Assembly (NCBI GenBank): GCA_003140115.1
Contig: PLIQ01000166.1
Location: 14,274-24,135, forward strand
Direction: 5' to 3'
DNA from: Actinomycetota bacterium
GTDB lineage: Bacteria > Actinomycetota > Actinomycetes > Streptosporangiales > Streptosporangiaceae
Length of the DNA: 9,862 bases
Positions 1 through 7,928 of this stretch are shown here, one piece after another. Both the position numbers and the translations under genes were made by a program. The notes under the pieces are model-generated. The model saw only the letters and a list, made by a program, of their open reading frames with translations, was not told the origin of the DNA and searched no databases. Position 1 is the first letter of the stretch. The number at the start of each line of letters is the position of its first letter.

Positions 1-26
1 GCGCCCTTTGGCTCGCGGAGAGAGCC

Positions 27-43
27 GTTCGCTTGCGGCGTAC
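27..43 (+). promoter_or_regulatory. Probable ClgR operator upstream of clpC
   Basis: The sequence GTTCGC-N5-GCG at 27-40 matches exactly the published actinobacterial ClgR consensus (GTTCGC-N5-GCG). It extends to the near-palindrome GTTCGC-N5-GCGTAC, with one mismatch between arms. ClgR is an activator of clp protease genes in Streptomyces, Corynebacterium and mycobacteria. The site is centred about 20 bp upstream of a sigma-R-like -35 element (57-62), a normal place for an activator. That clpC is the target is inferred from position. Confidence 0.75.
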
Positions 44-56
44 CCGGCGTGTTTGC

Positions 57-83
57 GGGAACACGCGTCTCATCCAGCGGGTT
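57..83 (+). promoter_or_regulatory. Sigma-R/sigma-H-like promoter of clpC
   Basis: GGGAAC (57-62) and GTT (81-83) are separated by 18 bp. This fits the thiol-oxidative-stress sigma factor consensus GGGAAT-N18-GTT (SigR of Streptomyces, SigH of mycobacteria and corynebacteria), with one mismatch. clpC is a known member of such regulons. The predicted transcription start is near 90, giving a leader of about 155 nt. The ClgR-type site just upstream supports this reading. No other copy of this promoter type was noticed in the window. Confidence 0.65.
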
Positions 84-117
84 TGATGTGGGTGAACGGC
101 CGTGTCCAGGGCATGTC

Positions 118-146
118 TTGATGTGGGTGACGCATACTCGTATTAA
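118..146 (+). promoter_or_regulatory. Sigma-A-like second promoter of clpC
   Basis: TTGATG (118-123) and TATTAA (141-146) are separated by exactly 17 bp, and each matches the housekeeping hexamers at 4 of 6 positions. The predicted start is near 153, about 90 nt upstream of the clpC start codon. It would give basal expression beside the stress-type promoter at 57-83. The assignment rests on hexamers and spacing only. Confidence 0.5.
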
Positions 147-244
147 GCGTGACGGTGGGCACGCGGCTACTATGCGGAGTAGGCAAGGTAGGGCCAGACC
201 CATCCAGCCCCGACCGGCCCCCGTGCGGTGAGGAGAGCGACAAC

Positions 245-2827
<2,583 letters not shown>

Positions 2828-2838
2828 CCCAGCGACCC

Positions 2839-2872
2839 GAAGCCCGGGCCTCGACCTCGAGGCCCGGGCTTC
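2839..2872. terminator. Bidirectional hairpin terminator between clpC and mutY
   Basis: A perfect 16-bp inverted repeat has arms GAAGCCCGGGCCTCGA (2839-2854) and its exact complement (2857-2872), separated by CC. It begins 12 nt after the clpC stop and lies 98 nt past the mutY stop on the other strand, so it can serve both convergent genes. There is no U-tract, as is common for actinobacterial terminators. Confidence 0.85.
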
Positions 2873-2904
2873 ACGCTATTCCCCGTCGTCCCGGCCCGCG
2901 ACCT

Positions 2905-2923
2905 GGTCGATGGCCCATCGACC
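2905..2923. repeat. Near-palindrome in the clpC-mutY gap
   Basis: GGTCGATGG and CCATCGACC are perfect 9-bp inverted arms around a single C. The core CGATGGCCCA(T/C)CGACCC recurs as a direct repeat at 2908-2924 and 2939-2955, with one mismatch in 17. Only the first copy is palindromic; the T-to-C change breaks the second. It could be a second transcription stop for mutY, a protein site, or a duplication remnant. The rest of 2873-2969 shows nothing recognisable. Confidence 0.5.
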
Positions 2924-2969
2924 CAGTAAGAGCTTGTACGATGGCCCACCGACCCGGAAAACCCAGACG

Positions 2970-3875
2970 TCACAGCGGCGACGACGTTGGCTGGACGGCG
3001 CCGGGCAGCGCGTAGCGGCCGTCGGGCAGCGGATCGACCAGGCCGTCGGCGACCAGACCGTCCAGGGACCGGGCCAGCTGGGCCCCGTCGGCCCACACCG
3101 CGTCGAAGTCGGCCTGCACGGCGGGACCGCCGCCGTCGCGCAGCACCGCGAGCAGGCGCCCCCGGCACTGCCGATCCGTGCCGTCGTATCGCTGCGCCCG
3201 GCGCCGGACTAGCTCCGCGCCTTCCGGCGGGCGCCCGCCGGCCAGCCAGGCGCAGTGCCGGGCCACCGGGCAGTCGGCGCAACGCGGGCTGGCCGCGGTG
3301 CAGACCAGAGCGCCCAGCTCCATCACCGCTACTGACCAGCGCGCCGCGACTGTCGGGTCGGCGGGCAACAGCGACTCGGCCATCCGCCGCTCGGCCAGCG
3401 ACGGCGTCCTGCGCGGCCGCGGCTGGCCGTCCACCAGCCGGGCCAGCACCCGGCGCACGTTGGTGTCGAGCACCGCGTGCCGCTGGCCGAACGCGAAGCT
3501 GGCCACCGCGGCGGCGGTGTAGCTGCCGATCCCCGGCAGCGCCAGCAGGGCGTCAATGTCGTCCGGCACCGTCCCGCCGTGCCGCGCGGTCACGATGGTG
3601 GCCGTCTCGTGCAGCCGCAGCGCGCGCCGCGGGTACCCGAGCCGGCCCCACTGCCGGATCGCCTCGCCGGCCGGCTCGGCGGCCAGGGCGGCGGGCGTCG
3701 GCCAGCGGGCCAGCCAGCTCTGATGCGCGGGTACCACCCGGGCCACCGGCGTCTGCTGCAGCATGATCTCGCTGACCAGCACCGACCAGGGCGTGGTGCC
3801 GGGCCCGCGCCACGGCAGGTCGCGCGCGTAACGCGAGAACCAGTCCAGCACCGGCTTCGTGTAGGGCATGGTCAT
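2970..3875 (-). CDS. mutY: A/G-specific adenine DNA glycosylase MutY
   Basis: MutY removes adenine mispaired with 8-oxoguanine or guanine, starting base excision repair that prevents G:C to T:A changes. The 301-residue product has the HhH-GPD fold: SEIMLQQT with catalytic Glu36, the hairpin LPGIGSYTA (113-121), and LDTNVRRVL with catalytic Asp137. The [4Fe-4S] ligands C192-X6-C199-X2-C202-X5-C208 fit the family spacing. The C-terminal part (about 220-301) is short and no MutT/Nudix-like 8-oxoG recognition domain is obvious. Actinobacterial MutY proteins are generally this short (M. tuberculosis about 304), so this is not read as truncation. Two ATGs compete: 3875 (MTMPYTKP) and 3869 (MPYTKP). 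Only a weak AGAG lies upstream, so the start is uncertain by two residues. It converges on clpC and diverges from the membrane-protein gene at 3985. Confidence 0.96.
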   Translation of the reverse strand: MTMPYTKPVLDWFSRYARDLPWRGPGTTPWSVLVSEIMLQQTPVARVVPAHQSWLARWPTPAALAAEPAGEAIRQWGRLGYPRRALRLHETATIVTARHGGTVPDDIDALLALPGIGSYTAAAVASFAFGQRHAVLDTNVRRVLARLVDGQPRPRRTPSLAERRMAESLLPADPTVAARWSVAVMELGALVCTAASPRCADCPVARHCAWLAGGRPPEGAELVRRRAQRYDGTDRQCRGRLLAVLRDGGGPAVQADFDAVWADGAQLARSLDGLVADGLVDPLPDGRYALPGAVQPTSSPL

Positions 3876-3972
3876 GATCGCTCTAGCGTGCCACGGCTCC
3901 GAGTGTGCCCGGTCCCGGTAACGAGCCGCGCCCCGGCCGGCGGGTCTGCGTCCGCCTTCGCGTCGAGGCTTG

Positions 3973-3985
3973 CATACTTTCCGTA
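3973..3985 (+). promoter_or_regulatory. Putative -10 of a leaderless transcript for the 3985 gene
   Basis: CATACT (3973-3978) lies exactly 6 nt before the ATG at 3985, so transcription could begin at or next to the start codon. No useful ribosome binding site exists: the only purine run, GAGG at 3965-3968, is 16 nt away. CATAC-N5-GTATG (3973-3987) is also a short inverted repeat spanning the -10 and start codon. No convincing -35 is seen. Confidence 0.35.
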
Positions 3986-4971
3986 TGGAATGGAATACCT
4001 ACCGTGATGATGACGGCACGGACCAGCCCAGACCGTATGGTGACCAGCCCGAACTGTACCCCGAAGAATATGAACCGTACCTCGAAGAGGGCGAACCGTA
4101 CCTGGATCAGCCTGGTACCTACTGGCGTCGCCGGGCCGCTACCCTAGTCGCGGGCCTGGGCGTAATCGGCCTGCTGGCCTGGGCCTTCTCCGGCGGCGGA
4201 GGCAAGGCCGCGCCGGGGCCGAACGACTCGCCGGGCTCTGGCGTGATGTCCGCCGCGGCCGATCCCAGCGGGGCGCCGTCCCCCTCGGCGTCGCCGTCTC
4301 CCTCGGCCTCGGCCGGCGCGTCGGCCACCACAGGCGCTGACGCGGCCGTGCCCGGCCTGGCCAACCCCAGCACCTATGGCCGGCCCTCGGCCACCTCAAG
4401 CCCGGCCGCCAAGGCCGCCAAGGCGACGAAAGCCGCCAAGGCCACCATGTCCGCCAAGTCCACCGCGTCGGCCCGCACCGCCCAGGCCGCGACGGGCACC
4501 GAGCGGGGCGGACGCTGCTCGGCCAGCTCGGTGGTGCTCAGCGTGTTCAGCGGCAGCCGGAGCTACTCCGCCGGGCGGAACCCGCAGTTCGACGTCGACG
4601 TGGTGTCCACCGCCCCCGGCACCTGCACCTTCGACCTGAACCCCAGACGGCTGTACCTGGTCGTGATGTCGGCGGGCCACGTCATCTGGGCTTCGACCAA
4701 CTGCGCCGTCGGCGACGGGACCCGGCTCAGCAAGCTCACCCGCGGCATCCCAGTCCAGGAGAGCTTCACCTGGAACCGCGCGATCACCCTGCCCGGCTGC
4801 GTCACGCTCGCCTCCGCGGCCCGTCCGGGCAGCTACCAGGCGCAGGCCAGGACGCCCGGCATCACCAGCAGGACGCTCAGCTTCCGGCTGGTGCACTTAA
4901 CCCTCAGGGCTGGCTACCGAGCACCGCGGCCAGCGCCTGGCGGATGTCCTCGACCTGGACTACCTCGATGA
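3985..4971 (+). CDS. Single-pass membrane protein with extracytoplasmic four-Cys domain, unknown function
   Basis: I cannot assign a named family. The 328-residue product starts with an acidic, Tyr/Pro-rich cytoplasmic segment (1-47) holding the near-repeat EPYLEEGEPYLDQP. RRR at 48-50 precedes one hydrophobic segment (about 51-68, AATLVAGLGVIGLLAWAF). A Pro/Ser/Ala linker (about 75-140) follows, then a Lys/Ala stretch (about 141-163, with KAAKATKAAKAT). A probable beta-rich domain (about 176-303) carries Cys178, Cys214, Cys240 and Cys272, which could form two disulfides. The charge pattern predicts N-in, C-out topology. Similar anchored proteins with C-terminal Cys-containing beta domains are common in actinobacteria. 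ATG 3985 is preferred over TTG 3970, which has no usable binding site. The last 68 nt are antisense to the end of radA, so the terminal residues after about 303 are probably not conserved. Confidence 0.75.
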   Translation: MEWNTYRDDDGTDQPRPYGDQPELYPEEYEPYLEEGEPYLDQPGTYWRRRAATLVAGLGVIGLLAWAFSGGGGKAAPGPNDSPGSGVMSAAADPSGAPSPSASPSPSASAGASATTGADAAVPGLANPSTYGRPSATSSPAAKAAKATKAAKATMSAKSTASARTAQAATGTERGGRCSASSVVLSVFSGSRSYSAGRNPQFDVDVVSTAPGTCTFDLNPRRLYLVVMSAGHVIWASTNCAVGDGTRLSKLTRGIPVQESFTWNRAITLPGCVTLASAARPGSYQAQARTPGITSRTLSFRLVHLTLRAGYRAPRPAPGGCPRPGLPR

Positions 4972-6307
4972 GTTCTGAGGTGTCACGGGTGCCCTCCAGG
5001 CCCGCCGAGCCCGCCGGGACGACTGCGCGGCGAAAGCCCATCCGCTCGGCTTCGGCCAGCCGGCGCGTCAGCCCCGCGACCCGGCGCACCTCGCCCGCCA
5101 GGCCGACCTCGCCGATGGCCACCACCCCGTGCGGCACGCTCAGGTTGGCCGCGGAACTGGCCAGCGCGATAGCCACGGCCAGGTCTACCGAAGGCTCGGT
5201 CAGCCGTACGCCGCCCACGGTCGCCGCGTACACATCCTGCCGTCCGAGCTTGAGCCCGGCCCGGCGCTGCAGGACGGCCAGGACCAGGCCCACCCGCGCG
5301 GCGTCCAGCCCGGAGGTGGTCCGGCGCGGTACCTCGAGCACCGAGTTCCCGACCAGGGCCTGCACTTCGGCGGGTAGCGGCCTGCGCCCCTCCAGGGTGA
5401 CCGTCACACAGGTCCCGGGAACTGGCTCGCGGTGCTGGGAGAGGAACAGCCCGCTCGGGTCGGGCAGGCCGATCAGCCCGTACTCGCCGAGGTCGAAGCA
5501 GCCGACCTCGTCCGTCGGCCCGTACCGGTTCTTCACCGCCCGGACCATGCGCAGCTGGGAATGGCGGTCGCCGTCGAAGTGCAGCACCACGTCCACCAGG
5601 TGCTCCAGGGCCCGCGGCCCGGCCACCGAACCATCCTTGGTCACGTGCCCGACCAGGATGGTCGCCATCGACCGTTCCTTGGCCACCGAGGTCAGGGCGC
5701 TGGCCACCGCCCGGACCTGGGTGACCCCGCCGGGGGACCCCTCGGCCTCCGCGGTCGCGATGGTCTGCACCGAGTCGATGATGAGCAGCCGGGGCTCGAC
5801 CGCGTCGATGTGGCCGAGCACCGCGTCCAGGTCCGTCTCGGCGGCCAGGAACAGCCGGTCGCTGACCGCGCCGATCCGGTCCGCGCGCGACCGGACCTGG
5901 GCGGCGGACTCCTCCCCGGTGACGTAAAGCACCCGCCCGGCCTCCGCGACCAGGGCCCCCGTCTCCAGCAGCAGGGTCGACTTGCCCACCCCCGGCTCGC
6001 CCGCCAGCAGCACCACCGCGCCGGGCACCAGGCCGCCGCCGAGCACCCGGTCCAGCTCGTCCAGGCCGGTCGGGAGGGCCCGGGCGTCGGTCGCGTCCAC
6101 CTGGCCGATCGGAACCGCCGGGGTACTGGCTGGCGCGGCCGTCCGGTAGGTCACGGCCCGGATGCCCGCCCGGGCCAGCCGGGGCGGCCCGGCCTCCTCG
6201 ACCGTGCCCCAGGCCTGGCATTCGCCGCACCGCCCGGTCCACTTGGGCGCCTGCCAGCCGCACTCGCTGCACCGGTAGCCGGCCGCCCCCGTCGATGACT
6301 TCGCCAT
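4904..6307 (-). CDS. radA: DNA repair protein RadA
   Basis: RadA (Sms) is a RecA-related ATPase that processes recombination intermediates and drives branch migration. The 467-residue product has all expected parts: a C4 zinc finger (C13, C16, C27, C30, in YRCSECGW and GRCGECQAWG), Walker A GEPGVGKST (103-111), and the RadA signature at 259-263, which reads KNRYG rather than the Escherichia coli KNRFG. A C-terminal Lon-like domain follows (about 290-455, with TVGGVRLTEPSVDLAVAIA). The ATG at 6307 gives the conserved MAKSSTGAAGYRCSECGW start. An open frame extends upstream to 6424 but would overlap the divergent gene. There is no clear Shine-Dalgarno; a leaderless start is likely. disA, which often follows radA in actinobacteria, is absent: the stop lies inside the 3' end of the convergent gene. 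Confidence 0.97.
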   Translation of the reverse strand: MAKSSTGAAGYRCSECGWQAPKWTGRCGECQAWGTVEEAGPPRLARAGIRAVTYRTAAPASTPAVPIGQVDATDARALPTGLDELDRVLGGGLVPGAVVLLAGEPGVGKSTLLLETGALVAEAGRVLYVTGEESAAQVRSRADRIGAVSDRLFLAAETDLDAVLGHIDAVEPRLLIIDSVQTIATAEAEGSPGGVTQVRAVASALTSVAKERSMATILVGHVTKDGSVAGPRALEHLVDVVLHFDGDRHSQLRMVRAVKNRYGPTDEVGCFDLGEYGLIGLPDPSGLFLSQHREPVPGTCVTVTLEGRRPLPAEVQALVGNSVLEVPRRTTSGLDAARVGLVLAVLQRRAGLKLGRQDVYAATVGGVRLTEPSVDLAVAIALASSAANLSVPHGVVAIGEVGLAGEVRRVAGLTRRLAEAERMGFRRAVVPAGSAGLEGTRDTSELIEVVQVEDIRQALAAVLGSQP

Positions 6308-6313
6308 GGTCGC

Positions 6314-6342
6314 ACCATAGCGGCGACCACTGACAATCTCAG
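6314..6342 (-). promoter_or_regulatory. Putative radA promoter, leaderless type
   Basis: On the minus strand, CTGAGA (6342-6337) and TATGGT (6319-6314) are 17 bp apart, and TATGGT ends 6 nt before the radA ATG. Each hexamer matches consensus at 4 of 6 positions. The distance places the transcription start at the ATG, which explains the missing ribosome binding site. Confidence 0.45.
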
Positions 6343-6364
6343 TAAGCTGGAACCGACGCCTACA

Positions 6365-6371
6365 GAGGGAG
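6365..6371 (+). promoter_or_regulatory. Ribosome binding site fixing the GTG start at 6378
   Basis: GAGGGAG ends 6 nt before GTG 6378. It is one of the strongest Shine-Dalgarno matches in the window and decides the start of the TIM-barrel gene. No confident promoter for this gene was found in the 70-nt gap shared with radA. Confidence 0.7.
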
Positions 6372-6377
6372 CACGCA

Positions 6378-7214
6378 GTGAGCGGCGCGGCGAGGGTTCC
6401 GGGTACGCCCGTGGCCCTGTCCACCTCCTCGGTCTACCCCGAACGCACGCCGGATGCCTTCGAGATCGCCGCCCGCCTGGGCTACGACGGGATCGAGGTC
6501 ATGGTCTACACCGACCCGGTGAGCCAGACCGCGGACGCGCTGACCGGGCTCAGCGACTACCACCAGCTGCCCATTCTGGCCGTGCACGCGCCGAGCCTGC
6601 TGCTCACCCAGCGGGTCTGGGGCCGCGAGCCGTGGGAGAAGGTGCGACGAGCCAAGGACCTGGCCGAACGGGTCGGCGCCCCGGTGGTCGTGGTGCACCC
6701 GCCGTTCCGGTGGCAGCAGGACTACGCGCGCAACTTCGAGAAGGGCCTGGCCGAGCTGGCCGCCGGGACCGACGTCATCTTCGCGGTGGAGAACATGTAC
6801 CCGCTGCGCGTTCGCAGCAGCGAGGTCGCGCCGTACGCCCCGACCTGGGACCCGACGGCGCTCGACGTCCCGCACGTCACGCTGGACCTGTCGCACACCG
6901 CCGCCTCGGGCTCGGACGCCCTGGCCATGGCCACCGAGCTCGGTGGCCGCCTGGCCCACGTGCACCTGGCCGACGGCACCGGGTCACCGTCCGGGCCGTT
7001 TCCGGACGAGCACCTGGTGCCCGGGCGCGGCAGCCAGCCGTGCGCCGAGCTGCTGGGCCTGCTCTCCGCGACCGGGTACCCGGGCGTGGTGGTGGTCGAG
7101 GTGAACACCAACCGTGCGCCGAACCGCGAGGCACGCATCGCGGACCTGGCCCAGTCGCTGGCCTTCGCCCGGGAGCACCTGTCCCTCGCCGCCGGGCAGG
7201 CGACCCGGGGGTAG
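6378..7214 (+). CDS. Sugar phosphate isomerase/epimerase family TIM-barrel protein
   Basis: The 278-residue product fits the xylose isomerase-like (AP endonuclease 2) TIM-barrel superfamily. It begins with a strand and helix ending [10 protein letters not shown] (35-44). Candidate metal ligands are spread in barrel order: His70 (VHAPS), His107 (VVVVHPPF), Glu138 (AVENMY), Asp170 and His173 (TLDLSHT), His196 (HVHLAD), His212 (EHLVPGRG) and Glu241 (VVVVEVNT). Members bind one or two divalent metals and include sugar isomerases, epimerases and endonuclease IV; the substrate here cannot be told. M. tuberculosis Rv0498 is a protein of this type as far as I recall, but it sits near proC rather than radA. 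GTG 6378 has a strong binding site. The gene is divergent from radA with a 70-nt gap and ends 116 nt before the XRE gene. It is a cytoplasmic protein with no signal peptide. Confidence 0.85.
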   Translation: MSGAARVPGTPVALSTSSVYPERTPDAFEIAARLGYDGIEVMVYTDPVSQTADALTGLSDYHQLPILAVHAPSLLLTQRVWGREPWEKVRRAKDLAERVGAPVVVVHPPFRWQQDYARNFEKGLAELAAGTDVIFAVENMYPLRVRSSEVAPYAPTWDPTALDVPHVTLDLSHTAASGSDALAMATELGGRLAHVHLADGTGSPSGPFPDEHLVPGRGSQPCAELLGLLSATGYPGVVVVEVNTNRAPNREARIADLAQSLAFAREHLSLAAGQATRG

Positions 7215-7231
7215 TCTCGCTGACTTGCCGC

Positions 7232-7267
7232 ACGGCCAGCCAAACGGCCAGCCAAGCGGCCAACGAA
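7232..7267 (+). repeat. Tandem 12-bp repeats upstream of the XRE gene
   Basis: ACGGCCAGCCAA occurs twice without a gap (7232-7243 and 7244-7255), and a degenerate third copy, GCGGCCAACGAA, follows (7256-7267, 9 of 12 matches). An A-rich run continues to 7277. The repeats lie between the stop of the TIM-barrel gene and the XRE promoter. They could be operator half-sites or a slippage product. Confidence 0.75.
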
Positions 7268-7297
7268 AAAACGAAAACGGGCGCTTGCTGGCCGTTT
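7242..7297 (+). terminator. Long imperfect hairpin between TIM-barrel and XRE genes
   Basis: AAACGGCCAG (7242-7251) pairs with CTGGCCGTTT (7288-7297), and after one bulged C, CAAGC (7253-7257) pairs with GCTTG (7283-7287). This makes 15 bp around a 25-nt A-rich loop. It starts 28 nt after the upstream stop and could end that transcript. It also reaches into the putative -35 of the XRE gene, so a regulatory role is equally possible. There is no U-tract. Confidence 0.45.
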
Positions 7298-7324
7298 GCA
7301 GCTGCAAGCACTCCGTGGCAAACT
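7296..7324 (+). promoter_or_regulatory. XRE gene promoter overlapping a perfect palindrome
   Basis: TTGCAGCTGCAA (7296-7307) is a perfect 12-bp palindrome whose first six bases can serve as a -35 (TTGCAG). CAAACT (7319-7324) lies 17 bp downstream as a weak -10, ending 6 nt before ATG 7331. A dimeric regulator bound to the palindrome would block the polymerase, so autoregulation by the XRE protein is a natural guess. The hexamers are poor, so the promoter call is less sure than the palindrome. Confidence 0.45.
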
Positions 7325-7330
7325 GGAGGC

Positions 7331-7927
7331 ATGCCTAACGAGACAGTGAAGTCGATCGGCGATTACATCCGCACGCAGCGCGAGCAGGCCGGGAAGTCCA
7401 TGCGCCAGCTGGCCCAGGCGGCCGGTGTGTCCAACCCGTACCTGAGCCAGATCGAGCGGGGTCTGCGCAAGCCGAGCGCGGACATCCTGCAGCAGATCGC
7501 CAAGGGGCTGCGCATCTCCGCCGAGGCGCTCTACGTGCAGGCTGGCATCCTGGAGGACCGGCCGGCCGACTCCGGGGTCCGTTCGGCCCTGCTTACCGAC
7601 CCCGACCTGTCGGAGCGGCAGAAGCAAGTCCTGATCGAGATCTACGAGTCGTTCCGCAAGGAGAACGCGGCTGCCGCCGGAACCGAGGACGCCGAGGACG
7701 CCGAGGTCGCCGCCGCCGTGGCCACCATGACCGCGGCCGCCATGACGGACGCCGTCACGACCGAGCCGGTCGCCGAGGCCGCCGAAGCCGCCGAGGCCGC
7801 CGAAGCCGCGGACGACGAGCGCGCCTCAGCCTCGTCCTGGTCCGAGGCGACCGCCGAGGCCGAGCAGAGCGAACCATCCGGTAACGTCGATGACGTAACC
7901 GGCCAGACGGTCCCTCCTATTGGGTAG
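7331..7927 (+). CDS. XRE-family transcriptional regulator with acidic Ala/Glu-rich tail
   Basis: The 198-residue product begins with a Cro/C1-type helix-turn-helix domain (about 9-63): MRQLAQAAG (24-32) and the recognition-helix region SNPYLSQIERG (34-44), followed by KPSADILQQIAKGL. A segment around SERQKQVLIEIYESF precedes a tail from about residue 115 that is almost only Ala, Glu, Asp, Thr and Val, with four AEA units at 148-159. The first ~115 residues closely resemble M. tuberculosis Rv0474 from memory. Its target is unknown. ATG 7331 matches that family's start. GGAGG is only 1 nt upstream, too close to work normally, which fits a leaderless start. The DUF2516-like gene begins 2 nt after the stop, so the two are probably cotranscribed. 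The tail is unlikely to bind DNA and may contact a partner or be disordered. Confidence 0.92.
   Translation: MPNETVKSIGDYIRTQREQAGKSMRQLAQAAGVSNPYLSQIERGLRKPSADILQQIAKGLRISAEALYVQAGILEDRPADSGVRSALLTDPDLSERQKQVLIEIYESFRKENAAAAGTEDAEDAEVAAAVATMTAAAMTDAVTTEPVAEAAEAAEAAEAADDERASASSWSEATAEAEQSEPSGNVDDVTGQTVPPIG
7772..7807 (+). repeat. 18-bp tandem duplication within the XRE tail
   Basis: GCCGAGGCCGCCGAAGCC occurs twice in perfect tandem, in frame, encoding four AEA units. Identical alternation of GAG and GAA codons shows DNA-level duplication rather than protein selection alone. Such repeats change copy number easily. Confidence 0.85.
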
Positions 7928-7928
7928 C

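Noticed and set aside
149..244. In-frame N-terminal extension of clpC by 32 residues
   Set aside because: The family starts at [11 protein letters not shown], a good ribosome binding site precedes ATG 245, and the extension overlaps the likely promoter start near 153.
2987..3766. 259-codon open frame opposite mutY
   Set aside because: It is Arg/Pro/Ala-rich and antisense to a well-supported mutY, as expected from high GC content.
4861..4900. Possible frameshift at the end of the membrane-protein gene, since another frame meets TAA at 4898-4900
   Set aside because: The annotated frame keeps the expected hydrophobic pattern (TLSFRLVHL) up to this point, so a sequencing error is not needed; a lost stop after a deletion remains the better idea.
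4983..6272. 429-codon frame on the minus strand inside radA
   Set aside because: It shares the strand with radA in a shifted frame and is a Gly/Arg/Pro-rich shadow; radA shows no sign of a frameshift.
6308..6424. Upstream extension of radA by 39 codons, including a CxxC
   Set aside because: The zinc finger and conserved start are complete from ATG 6307, and the extension would overlap the divergent gene and its binding site.
7232..7267. CRISPR-like array
   Set aside because: Units are 12 bp and adjacent without spacers, and no cas gene is present.
6632..7330. Upward extension of the XRE frame through the TIM-barrel gene
   Set aside because: It overlaps the isomerase-like gene in another frame and is Arg/Gly-rich without domain features; the regulator family begins near MPNETVKSIG.
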